Shown: positions 1-5,726 of the stretch, piece by piece | Layout: the number at the start of each line of letters is the position of its first letter | Position numbering within the stretch: position 1 is the stretch's first letter | NCBI GenBank assembly: GCA_964396385.1 | Contig: CAYNFH010000294.1 | Span: 1-6,688 of the forward strand | From: CAYNFH01 sp964396385 | GTDB lineage: Bacteria; Armatimonadota; Chthonomonadetes; Chthonomonadales; CAJBBX01 | Length of the DNA stretch: 6,688 nt | Direction of reading: 5' to 3' | Program-made: the position numbers and the translations under genes | The notes under the pieces: model-generated | Database searches by the model: none | Told to the model about the DNA's origin: nothing | The model's input: only the letters and a program-made list of their open reading frames with translations

Positions 1-79
1 CCGCCGCAATGATCTCGCAGTCGCGCAGGAGCGCGGCGGCGCTGTCGTGGTAGAAAGAGGAGATGCCGAGAAGGTACAT
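1..79 (-). CDS. Carbamoyltransferase, NodU/CmcH family (N-terminal fragment)
   Basis: The first 26 codons are in the window; the rest lies beyond the left edge. The peptide begins MYLLGISSFYHDSAAALLRD, which matches the highly conserved start of the large NodU/CmcH/TobZ-type carbamoyltransferases (usual pattern M-x-I-L-G-I-S-x-F-Y-H-D-S-A-A-A-L). Enzymes of this family transfer a carbamoyl group from carbamoyl phosphate, through carbamoyl-adenylate, to a hydroxyl of a sugar or other small molecule; the N-terminal part carries the YrdC-independent Kae1/TsaD-like fold. The ATG at 79 is preceded by a GAGGGAG purine run at 84-90, a plausible ribosome-binding site. It lies downstream of, and in the same direction as, the NlpC/P60 gene, 152 bp away, with two hairpins in between, so co-transcription is uncertain. 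The substrate cannot be told from this fragment. Confidence 0.85.
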   Translation of the reverse strand, partial: MYLLGISSFYHDSAAALLRDCEIIAA

Positions 80-101
80 ACCACTCCCTCGTGGGCGTTG
101 G

Positions 102-132
102 ACATTCAGGCGTTTACGAAATGCCTGAATGT
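102..132. promoter_or_regulatory. 31-bp palindrome upstream of the carbamoyltransferase gene
   Basis: The arms ACATTCAGGC (102-111) and GCCTGAATGT (123-132) are perfect inverted repeats. The inner bases continue the pairing (G112-T122 wobble, then T113-A121, T114-A120, T115-A119) down to a three-base centre, ACG. There is no T-tract on either side, so it does not look like an intrinsic terminator. It sits 22 bp upstream of the carbamoyltransferase ATG, a position suited to an operator for a dimeric regulator or to a 5' leader hairpin. No regulator family is recognised from the arm sequence. Confidence 0.5.
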
Positions 133-222
133 GGTGGCGGCGACGCCGCAACACGGCTTCGGAGTTGCATACTCTGTGCCACGAGATCCAGAGTCGTGAG
201 AATAAGGCGCTGGGGGTGCGGA

Positions 223-245
223 GCGCCCGGCTTAGCGCCGGGCGC
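223..245 (-). terminator. GC-rich hairpin at the end of the NlpC/P60 gene
   Basis: GCGCCCGGC (223-231) pairs perfectly with GCCGGGCGC (237-245): a 9-bp all-GC stem with a 5-nt loop that contains part of the TAA stop codon (234-232). In the minus direction it is followed by C- and G-rich sequence without a U-run, so it is not a classical intrinsic terminator. It may protect the 3' end, aid Rho-linked termination, or be a dispersed hairpin repeat. Confidence 0.4.
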
Positions 246-1077
246 CGCAGAACATCTTGGCGTAGAGGGGCTCGTCCAGCCTGCTCACAGCCACCCCGTG
301 TCGGCTGCTGGAGGAGTGGATGAAGTAGCCGTTGCCAATGTAAATTCCGGTGTGCGTGATGCGGCCGTCGCGGTCGGCGAAGTAGAGCCTGTCCGCCATT
401 TGCAGATCCGGCACCGAGACCGCCATGCCGATCTGCGCCTGCTCGTGCGCCGTGCGCGGAAGGTTGATGCCAAGTATGCCGAAGCAGTGCTTTACGAAAG
501 CGGAGCAGTCCAGGCCGTTCCACGATTCACCGCCCCACTTGTACGGGACGCCGAGAAACTTGTACGCTTCCGCCAGGATGGCGCGCTGGGCCCAGCCCGC
601 CGTCCCACGGCTGGAGGCGTAGTGCGGCGCGGTCGAGACCACGTCGTAGTTCAGAACGTTCACCGCATGCTTGGGGAGCCATCCCGTGCTGCGGTCCGAC
701 ATCAGCACGCCGTACCAGTCGCCGGCCTCCTTCACCAGAGCCAGATAGGTCCCCGGCCGTATCTCCGCCAACATGCGGCTGTGAAAGCTCCGGCGGATGT
801 GGATCGACGCCGGCGCGGCCGAGACGGCCAGCTTACCGATCACCGTCTCCTGGTCCGACCAGCGGTCCACGGGCCCCTGACGGCTCGGCAATGTACCAAC
901 ATGAGCGGCCGGGTTGATGTGCGGATGGGATGTTGCGACGGGGGGAGCCTGCTGGACTGTCTGCTGGGCAGTTGAACCGTTAATTGGAGGCAGATCCAGG
1001 ACCAGCGTGTCGTCAGCCCGAACGAGGGCGGGCGCGAATAGGAGTGTCAGAAGAGACGCGAAGCCATAGAGCCGCAC
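232..1077 (-). CDS. Secreted SH3-NlpC/P60 cell-wall endopeptidase
   Basis: Probable peptidoglycan gamma-D-glutamyl-diamino-acid endopeptidase acting outside the membrane. With the GTG start at 1077 the protein has 281 residues: a signal peptide (residues 1-21, hydrophobic core LLTLLFAPAL, likely cut after VRA), a Pro/Gln-rich linker (about 25-80), a bacterial SH3-like domain (about 80-145, with GDWYGVL and TGWLP) and a C-terminal NlpC/P60 domain. The catalytic triad is visible: Cys191 in LDCSAFV, His242 in HTGIYIG and His254 in FIHSSSS. The PYKWGGES segment before the cysteine is also typical. The usual 'GD' before LYF is replaced by MADR, a minor deviation. A longer reading to GTG 1137 exists, but the AGGAGG at 1087-1092 lies 9 nt upstream of 1077, and only this start places the signal peptide at the N-terminus. 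The gene is divergent from the 1384 gene. Confidence 0.9.
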   Translation of the reverse strand: MRLYGFASLLTLLFAPALVRADDTLVLDLPPINGSTAQQTVQQAPPVATSHPHINPAAHVGTLPSRQGPVDRWSDQETVIGKLAVSAAPASIHIRRSFHSRMLAEIRPGTYLALVKEAGDWYGVLMSDRSTGWLPKHAVNVLNYDVVSTAPHYASSRGTAGWAQRAILAEAYKFLGVPYKWGGESWNGLDCSAFVKHCFGILGINLPRTAHEQAQIGMAVSVPDLQMADRLYFADRDGRITHTGIYIGNGYFIHSSSSRHGVAVSRLDEPLYAKMFCGARR

Positions 1078-1086
1078 TACGCGTGT

Positions 1087-1092
1087 CCTCCT
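1087..1092 (-). promoter_or_regulatory. Ribosome-binding site deciding the NlpC/P60 start
   Basis: On the minus strand this reads AGGAGG, within AAAGGAGGA, a near-perfect Shine-Dalgarno sequence with 9 nt to GTG 1077-1075. The alternative upstream GTG at 1137 has no comparable site, so the shorter 281-residue form is preferred. Confidence 0.75.
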
Positions 1093-1154
1093 TTCGTGCA
1101 ATGCGGTGATTTGTCTGTTCCCGGCATGGCGCGGCACTAGATAGGCGCGCCGAT

Positions 1155-1174
1155 TGCCGGTAAGATTATCGGCA
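1155..1174. promoter_or_regulatory. 20-bp near-palindrome in the peptidase leader
   Basis: TGCCGGTAAG faces ATTATCGGCA about a central point at 1164.5. Nine successive positions from the ends can pair (eight Watson-Crick, one G-T), and only the central GA does not. It is 78 bp upstream of the peptidase GTG. It could be an operator or an RNA leader hairpin. The sequence alone does not distinguish these. Confidence 0.35.
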
Positions 1175-1279
1175 GGAACGTCTGCTGGCGGAAGGGATGA
1201 CTCCTCAGACGCCTCCGACGCCGTTTCGTTACAGGATCATTCCATATCTGGCGGGCTCGGGCTGCACGGCACGAAAGTA

Positions 1280-1288
1280 AGTATAACA
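1280..1288 (-). promoter_or_regulatory. Candidate extended -10 promoter for the NlpC/P60 gene
   Basis: On the minus strand this reads TGTTATACT: TATACT with an upstream TGn extension, close to a sigma-70-type extended -10. No good -35 hexamer stands 17-18 bp upstream, which extended -10 promoters can tolerate. It would give a 5' leader of roughly 190 nt that includes the 1155-1174 near-palindrome. Confidence 0.3.
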
Positions 1289-1383
1289 CAGGCCGCTCGC
1301 CCGGAGCAGTGCCGGAGAGGCAGGAGAACCCTCTGGGAGCAGGGAACCTGCTGGAAGCCGCGCCGCTCTGAGAGGATGTACCC

Positions 1384-1719
1384 GTGGACAACCGCTTCAA
1401 GCTTACCCGTCTGGTGCGCACGCACACGTCAGAGATATACCTCGTCTGGGAGGGAGAGAAGCGGGTGGGTCAGCTCGACCTCCACTACGCACACGACACC
1501 ATTCACGCGACCATCATCTTCGAGGCGGACCTGAACGTATCCGACGAAGAGGAGCTGATGGCGCAGATCGATGACGATATCGTCTCCTCCTACATGCCTC
1601 GGTTCGAGCGGGAAGACTTTGTGGCCCACGTCTTCCGCGGCGAGGAGATCAGCCGGTATACAGACTGCTCCGGGGCCATCGACGACCTGGAAGAGGAAGA
1701 TGAGGGACGGGAAGAGTGA
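1384..1719 (+). CDS. Small acidic protein of unknown function
   Basis: A 111-residue protein from a GTG start, with AGAGGA (1371-1376) 7 nt upstream. I do not recognise the family. The first about 50 residues alternate charged and hydrophobic residues in a way that suggests beta strands (EIYLVWEG, VGQLDLHY, HATIIFEADL). These are followed by a likely helix (SDEEELMAQIDDDIVSSYM) and an acidic tail (DDLEEEDEGREE). There is no signal peptide or membrane segment, so it is probably cytoplasmic. A single cysteine (TDCSGA) is present and no catalytic motif is evident. Codon use matches its neighbours, and the plausible start together with non-random composition supports a real gene. It ends 51 bp before the dipeptidase start, separated from it by a hairpin, so the two may be co-transcribed. 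Confidence 0.7.
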   Translation: MDNRFKLTRLVRTHTSEIYLVWEGEKRVGQLDLHYAHDTIHATIIFEADLNVSDEEELMAQIDDDIVSSYMPRFEREDFVAHVFRGEEISRYTDCSGAIDDLEEEDEGREE

Positions 1720-1722
1720 GGC

Positions 1723-1770
1723 GTGTGGGAGTGTGGGGGCAAATACTCCCATACTCCCATACACCCACAC
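1723..1770. repeat. Heptad-repeat hairpin before the dipeptidase gene
   Basis: The left arm (1723-1739) is built of GTGTGGG/AGTGTGGG units and the right arm (1754-1770) of CTCCCAT/ACACCCACAC units. They pair over 17 positions with one mismatch (A1730/A1763) and two G-T wobbles. The loop is about 14 nt and itself carries another ACTCCCAT unit. The hairpin starts 4 nt after the upstream stop codon and ends exactly at the ATG of the next gene. It looks like a simple-sequence or dispersed palindromic element, possibly a terminator-like or mRNA-processing structure. Confidence 0.6.
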
Positions 1771-2715
1771 ATGAAAACCGGCGCTCCTGAACCAATTGCG
1801 GCGCTCAACCGGGTGAAGATCCGGGAGACGGGCGAGCCCCTGGTGAACATCCGCGAGTTCTGTCCCCACGTTGAGGTCCCGGAGAAGGTCTGCCCCTACC
1901 TCCGCGAAACCGTGGCGCAGATGCTCAACCGGGCGGCATCCACCCTTCCAGCCGGTTACCGCTTCCGCGTGAGCACCGCCCTCCGCACCCTCTCTATGCA
2001 GCGCTCCGGCTGGGATAGTTTCTTCCAGAAGATGAAGGAGGAGCACCCGGGGTGGCCGCTCTCCGCGCTCAAGCGGGCCACCAACCGGTATTTTGCCCCG
2101 TATGACCAGCCCGCTCCACCCGGCCATTGTACCGGCGCGGCCGTAGACGTGATCCTGCTGGGACCGGATGGCGAACCCGCAGATGTGACTTCCCCCACGG
2201 AGGGCTGGCAGGCGGCGTATACCTGGTCGGACCTCATCTCTCCGGAGGCCAAACACAACCGGATGGTTCTGGTGGACGCTATGCTGGGCGCCGGCTTCTC
2301 CAACTGCCGGGACGAGTACTGGCACTACTCGTACGGGGATTCTGCCTGGGCGGTGCGGGTGGGAGAGCACGAGTGCCCGTACGGGCTGGTGGAGGCGCCA
2401 GTGCGCGTGGAGTCCGGCTTCCCCGGCGCCGCCGGCGAGATTGATGCCTCCGGGGCTCACGCATGGACGGCGCGTCCAGTAGACGGGACGCTCACGCTGG
2501 GCGTGTTCTGGGCGGAGGGCAAGGAGGTGCTCCTCCGGCTGGAAGGTCTGGAGGATCCCGCCCTGTTTACCAGCGCGGACAAGGAGAAGTGGGAGCCGCT
2601 GGAAGCGCAACGGCAACACGGCGCGCTCCTCCTGGCCCTCCGGCCGACTACGCCACGTATGTACATCACCACCAGCCCACCGGAACCGAGGAGCGAGGAT
2701 GGCGACACGGCTTGA
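1771..2715 (+). CDS. VanX-like D-Ala-D-Ala dipeptidase (peptidase M15D) with C-terminal extension
   Basis: Zinc metallopeptidase expected to split D-alanyl-D-alanine or related dipeptides. From ATG 1771 it has 314 residues. The M15D signature is complete: His119 and Asp126 in GHCTGAAVD, Glu182 and His185 in DEYWHYSYGD, and Arg72 in STALRTL. Spacing is almost identical to VanX (Arg71, His116, Asp123, Glu181, His184), so zinc ligands and catalytic Glu/Arg are retained. VanX is about 202 residues; here roughly 105 further residues (from about 210) follow, rich in beta-type sequence (TLTLGVFW, EVLLRLEGL, ALLLALRP), perhaps a small beta domain. There is no signal peptide, which suggests cytoplasmic action. 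The start is uncertain: no Shine-Dalgarno precedes 1771 and a hairpin abuts it; an in-frame GTG at 1723 would read through the hairpin and add 16 unlikely residues. The end overlaps the next gene by 17 nt, implying coupling. Glycopeptide resistance is not implied, as no VanH/VanA partner is seen. Confidence 0.85.
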   Translation: MKTGAPEPIAALNRVKIRETGEPLVNIREFCPHVEVPEKVCPYLRETVAQMLNRAASTLPAGYRFRVSTALRTLSMQRSGWDSFFQKMKEEHPGWPLSALKRATNRYFAPYDQPAPPGHCTGAAVDVILLGPDGEPADVTSPTEGWQAAYTWSDLISPEAKHNRMVLVDAMLGAGFSNCRDEYWHYSYGDSAWAVRVGEHECPYGLVEAPVRVESGFPGAAGEIDASGAHAWTARPVDGTLTLGVFWAEGKEVLLRLEGLEDPALFTSADKEKWEPLEAQRQHGALLLALRPTTPRMYITTSPPEPRSEDGDTA

Positions 2716-5044
2716 CCCGCTGGAGTACCTGGAGCGGGAGGACAAGTGGTACCTGGGCAACGGCCGGGGCGTGATGTTCGCGCCCGCCTTCCCGCGCTGG
2801 CTGGACCAGTTCGGGTTCTGGGATGAGGCCTACTTCGCGGACGTAAGGCTGCAGCGCCTCTTCACCATCCTGGTCCTGGACGAGAACCAGCGGCCGCTGC
2901 GCCTCAGGCGGGAGGGACGGCGGTGGACGCCGGACGCGCTCACTCAGACCTATACCTCTGTGGACGGGTTGCGCATCCGCGAGGACAAGGTTGTCACTGC
3001 CCACAACACATTGGCCTCACGGCTGACCATCTACAATGAGGGCAAGCGAGCGCGCGCGCTGCACCTGGTGCAGTGGAGCCTGCAGGAACGGTCGGACCTG
3101 AGCCGTGGCCAGCGTGGCTCCAGCGCGGAGGAGGTCGCCAGGGCCGGCGAATACTACACGTTCGCCCATACGGTGGAGTACGGCGAGACCCCCTACGCGG
3201 ACCGCCCGGCCGAGAACGCCGGATGGGGCGAGCATCCACCGGTCAACCGGCCCGTGCCGGATACTCAGCGACTCTACGTGGCCCTGGGGTCCGACCGGCC
3301 GCCGGTATCGAGTGGTGTCTACCTTGCCGAGCGCTCCGATACCTCACCCCTCTGGCAGGTTTCCGTTGTACCAGAGATGCTCCGCGACGGTGGTCTTTCC
3401 CCCTCTCCCTCTCTCCCCCTCTCCCCGGCTTCAGGAGGAGGTCTCCTTCACCTCTGCCTTCACTTCACGCTGGAGATTTCGTCCGGGCAGAGCCGCGCCA
3501 CCCAGTTTGGAGCGTCGTTGGACCTGGACCGGCAGAAGGCGCTCTTCTACGTGCAGAACGACCTCCAGCAGGACGTAGCGGCGGCGAGCCGGGCGGACTG
3601 GCAGCAGTACTTCGGCTCCGTCCCCTACTTCGAGTGCAGTGACCCGCACCTCCAGAAGTACTACTGGTACCGCTGGTACGGGCTCCGGCTGCTCACGGTG
3701 GACCTGGGAGAAGGCGCATCGGAGAGGTTTCCATTACCGTGCGTATTCGAAGGCATCGGCGGTTTCCGGTCGCACATCTCCTACTCGGCACAGTGCCATA
3801 TGCTGGAAGCGGGTTGGATGCACTCTCCCGCGCTCGCGTACGGAAGCCTGGAGGGGATGCTCGCATCCCAGGAGAACAGCGGCTTCATTCCCGGCCACAT
3901 CTACCTCTGGCGCGAGTGCCGTGGCTTCTATCATGCCAACTGGGGCGCCAATGCGCTGCAGGTCTATTGCCTCACCGGCGATCGCCATTTCGTGGAGCGT
4001 GTGTATCCAGGACTCAGCCGGTATGCGGAGTACTTCGACCGGGAGCGTGACCGGGAGGACTCGCACCTGTACGACGTCGTGGACCAGGGCGAGACCGGCC
4101 AGGAGTATATGTCGCGCTACCTGTTCGCCGACGAGTGCGCGGATGATTGGCGGCGCATCCACCTGAAGGGCGTAGACGCCACGGTATACATCTACCAGCT
4201 TCAGCGGGCGCTGGCGGAGATGGCCTCGGTCCTCGGCAAGGAGACGGAGGCGGCCGTCTGGTGCCGCAAGGCGGACCTGACTCGGGACGCGGTTCGGGAC
4301 CTGATGTGGGACTCTGAGCGCCGTTTCTTCTTCGACGTCGATCCGCGCACCGCCGCGCGTTCCCCGTTCAAGGCGGCGGTGGGGTTCTACCCGTTCCTGT
4401 GCGACATTGCCACGGCGGAGCACCTGGCGGCGCTATCGGAGCACTTAATGAATCCCGGCGAGTTCTGGACGGAGTGGCCTGTACCGGCGAGCAGCGTGGA
4501 CGATCCCTACTTTAGCGCGGAAGGCGAGTGGAAGGGCCGCCGAATGAGCTGCCCCTGGAACGGGCGCGTCTGGCCCATGACCAACTCGCACGTGTGCGAG
4601 TCGGTGGCGAGGGCGGCGCTCACCCTCGATGAGTCGGTCAAGCCCGAGGCGGTGCACCTCCTGGAGAGATTTGTGAAAATGATGTTCTACGATCAGGATC
4701 CGGCGCGGCCCAACTGCTTTGAGCACTACAATCCGTTCACCGGCGCGCCGTGCATGTACCGGGGTGTGGACGACTACCAGCACTCCTGGGTGGTGGACCT
4801 GATCATCAAGTACGTTGCAGGCATCCAGCCGAGCGGCTCCGAAGCGCTTCTGCTCAATCCCCTTCCCTTCCCGGTGAGCCGCTTCACCCTCGAAGGCGTC
4901 CACTACCGCGGCCACGTGGTGGACGTCCGCTGGAGCGAAGCGGATGGCTACACCGTCTTCATTGACGGCCACCAGCGGGCGCGCTCTCCGGAGCGGACGC
5001 GACTTGTGGTGGCGCTCAAGATGGAGAGCGAAGAAGCCCATTGA
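2699..5044 (+). CDS. Six-hairpin glycoside hydrolase, GH63/MGH1-like
   Basis: A 781-residue protein; ATG 2699 follows GAGGAG (2688-2693) at 5 nt, inside the end of the dipeptidase gene. Layout: N-terminal beta-sandwich (about 20-300), an (alpha/alpha)6 barrel (about 310-710) and a short beta C-terminus. Barrel signatures include GHIYLWRECRGFYHANWG, GETGQEYMSRY (Glu465, Glu469), LKGVDATVYIYQLQ, EFWTEWPVPASS, PWNGRVWPMTNSH (619-631) and FEHYNPFTGAPC with Glu675. The last resembles the catalytic-base motif E-x-Y-N-P-x-T-G of GH63 and mannosylglycerate-hydrolase-like enzymes. The usual catalytic aspartate motif (DNSP-like) is not seen; Glu469 sits in a comparable position, so the acid is uncertain. 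No signal peptide: probably cytoplasmic, acting on an oligosaccharide or glycosylated solute. A polypyrimidine tandem repeat encodes a Ser-Pro-Leu stretch at residues 233-244, likely a surface loop. Trehalase (GH37) is an alternative relative. Substrate unknown. Confidence 0.8.
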   Translation: MATRLDPLEYLEREDKWYLGNGRGVMFAPAFPRWLDQFGFWDEAYFADVRLQRLFTILVLDENQRPLRLRREGRRWTPDALTQTYTSVDGLRIREDKVVTAHNTLASRLTIYNEGKRARALHLVQWSLQERSDLSRGQRGSSAEEVARAGEYYTFAHTVEYGETPYADRPAENAGWGEHPPVNRPVPDTQRLYVALGSDRPPVSSGVYLAERSDTSPLWQVSVVPEMLRDGGLSPSPSLPLSPASGGGLLHLCLHFTLEISSGQSRATQFGASLDLDRQKALFYVQNDLQQDVAAASRADWQQYFGSVPYFECSDPHLQKYYWYRWYGLRLLTVDLGEGASERFPLPCVFEGIGGFRSHISYSAQCHMLEAGWMHSPALAYGSLEGMLASQENSGFIPGHIYLWRECRGFYHANWGANALQVYCLTGDRHFVERVYPGLSRYAEYFDRERDREDSHLYDVVDQGETGQEYMSRYLFADECADDWRRIHLKGVDATVYIYQLQRALAEMASVLGKETEAAVWCRKADLTRDAVRDLMWDSERRFFFDVDPRTAARSPFKAAVGFYPFLCDIATAEHLAALSEHLMNPGEFWTEWPVPASSVDDPYFSAEGEWKGRRMSCPWNGRVWPMTNSHVCESVARAALTLDESVKPEAVHLLERFVKMMFYDQDPARPNCFEHYNPFTGAPCMYRGVDDYQHSWVVDLIIKYVAGIQPSGSEALLLNPLPFPVSRFTLEGVHYRGHVVDVRWSEADGYTVFIDGHQRARSPERTRLVVALKMESEEAH
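3394..3426. repeat. 33-nt polypyrimidine tract with tandem repeat inside the glycosidase gene
   Basis: The stretch is C and T only. TCCCCCTCTCCC occurs at 3398-3409 and again at 3414-3425, giving a 16-bp period with a TCTC spacer. It is read in frame as LSPSPSLPLSP between two predicted beta strands of the N-terminal domain. The composition differs sharply from the flanking codons, suggesting repeat expansion or insertion of a small element. Such homopyrimidine mirror-like tracts can adopt unusual DNA structures. Confidence 0.65.
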
Positions 5045-5142
5045 CTCCCCGAGGGGCTTGTGGTAGACTTCCAGCGTAAACTGAATAGGACCGCTTCTGG
5101 TTGACATTGGCAAGGGGCCGTACGCGGCCCGGTGCGTCTGTA
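5045..5142. other. Spacer after the glycosidase gene with a small palindrome
   Basis: No gene is seen. GGGCCG (5115-5120) and CGGCCC (5125-5130) pair around a TACG loop. A TTGACA at 5101-5106 matches a -35 consensus, but no -10-like hexamer stands 16-18 bp downstream. A promoter for the MpsC-like gene may lie here but cannot be placed. Confidence 0.4.
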
Positions 5143-5208
5143 GGCCAGCATTCGGATGGGGCGGCGCCCGCAGCGCCCCCGTCCCGGAATGCTGGTCTTT
5201 TCGCTTTT
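5143..5208 (+). terminator. Long hairpin with T-rich tail after the glycosidase gene
   Basis: CCAGCATTC (5143-5151) pairs perfectly with GAATGCTGG (5188-5196). Inside, GGAT and GGGGCG (5152-5161) pair with CGCCCC and GTCC with small bulges, leaving a loop of about 10 nt. The sequence that follows the 3' arm, TCTTTTCGCTTTT (5197-5209), is T-rich. This is the form of an intrinsic terminator ending the transcription unit of the dipeptidase and glycosidase, about 100 nt past the glycosidase stop. It lies immediately ahead of the MpsC-like gene. Confidence 0.6.
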
Positions 5209-5224
5209 ATGGGGCACCGGAAAC

Positions 5225-5641
5225 TTGAGCCAACCGACCAAGGGCAGCATCGAAGCGAATATTTCCAACGCGGTGGTCAAGTTCCACCGGGAGCAGCAGG
5301 GGCGCGGGCCCACGGAGGTCCGCGCGCACCTAATCGGCGATGTGGCGCTGGTGCGCTCCTCCGGCATCTTCACGCAGACGGAGGCGCACCTCGCGGCAAC
5401 CGAGGAGGGCCGGCGACTCATCAAGAGCGCCCGCCAGGAGCTGCGCTCCATCCACCGAGCGCAGATTGAGGCGATTATCGCTGGAATTGTAGGATGCCCC
5501 GTGCTGAGGAGCTACTACGACCTGGAGGTGGAGTCGGCCGAGCAGGTGGAGGTGTACGTCCTCTCGGCGGACGTGGAGCGGCGGCTGCTGCGGGAGGACC
5601 TGAACCGGTTGAGCGGCCTTACGCCCAAGAAGGGAACCTGA
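5225..5641 (+). CDS. DUF2294 / MpsC-like protein
   Basis: With a TTG start at 5225 the protein has 138 residues, close to the usual length of about 120 for DUF2294 (PF10057), now linked to MpsC of a Na+-translocating, membrane-potential-generating system. Family features are KGSIEANISNAVVKF, then GRGP.EVRAHLIGD, a helical TEEGRRLIKSARQEL segment, and a C-terminal strand EQVEVYVLS. There is no membrane segment, so a soluble partner is likely. No MpsA or MpsB homologue is visible. In-frame starts at GTG/ATG 5156 and ATG 5189 would put the N-terminus inside the terminator-like hairpin and add residues that family members lack; TTG 5225 begins exactly where homology starts (MSQPTKG), though its ribosome-binding site is weak (GGGG and GGAA upstream). 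It lies upstream of, and in the same direction as, the kdp operon, with both dealing with cation or membrane energetics. Confidence 0.75.
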   Translation: MSQPTKGSIEANISNAVVKFHREQQGRGPTEVRAHLIGDVALVRSSGIFTQTEAHLAATEEGRRLIKSARQELRSIHRAQIEAIIAGIVGCPVLRSYYDLEVESAEQVEVYVLSADVERRLLREDLNRLSGLTPKKGT

Positions 5642-5697
5642 GGCGGAAGCTGATCGTTGTAATGTCAATTTAAGAGAGGCCGGTTGCTCAAGTGAAG

Positions 5698-5717
5698 GGC
5701 GGCGCTCCTGCGCCGCC
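5698..5717 (+). terminator. Perfect GC hairpin after the MpsC-like gene
   Basis: GGCGGCGC (5698-5705) pairs with GCGCCGCC (5710-5717) around a TCCT loop: eight GC pairs. No T-run follows, so factor-independent termination is doubtful. It may mark the 3' end of the MpsC-like transcript or be a dispersed repeat. It stands 10 bp before the long kdp leader hairpin. Confidence 0.4.
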
Positions 5718-5726
5718 AGTCATAAC

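Larger units (their letters stand above)
1078..1383. other. Divergent intergenic region
   Basis: These 306 bp separate the minus-strand peptidase from the plus-strand 1384 gene. I see no convincing gene here. It holds the peptidase ribosome-binding site, a 20-bp near-palindrome at 1155-1174, a candidate minus-strand extended -10 at 1280-1288, and a small hairpin, AGCAGG (1338-1343) with CCTGCT (1347-1352). A TATAAC at 1282-1287 on the plus strand lacks a matching -35 element. No known riboswitch was recognised. Confidence 0.6.

Noticed and set aside
91..975. 294-codon plus-strand open frame over the peptidase
   Set aside because: It is antisense to a peptidase with a full catalytic triad and signal peptide, and has low-complexity Arg/Val-rich content with no family signal.
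1771..2715. Glycopeptide resistance gene vanX
   Set aside because: The active site fits VanX, but no VanH, VanA/B or VanRS genes flank it; chromosomal M15D dipeptidases are common and often serve peptide turnover.
1429..2760. 443-codon minus-strand open frame across the acidic protein and dipeptidase genes
   Set aside because: Its translation has no recognisable domain and is rich in Arg/Pro/Gly, as expected for the antisense of high-GC genes; the plus strand carries a clear M15D active site.
5045..5056. CCCC-GA-GGGG as a terminator immediately after the glycosidase stop
   Set aside because: The loop is too small for a stable hairpin and no T-run follows; the 5143-5208 structure is a much better candidate.
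5101..5106. TTGACA as a promoter -35 element
   Set aside because: No -10-like hexamer at 15-19 bp; the downstream bases are GC-only.
3734..5113. Two long minus-strand open frames (3734-4423 and 4445-5113) inside the glycosidase
   Set aside because: Both are shadows of the coding strand; no motifs or ribosome-binding sites support them.
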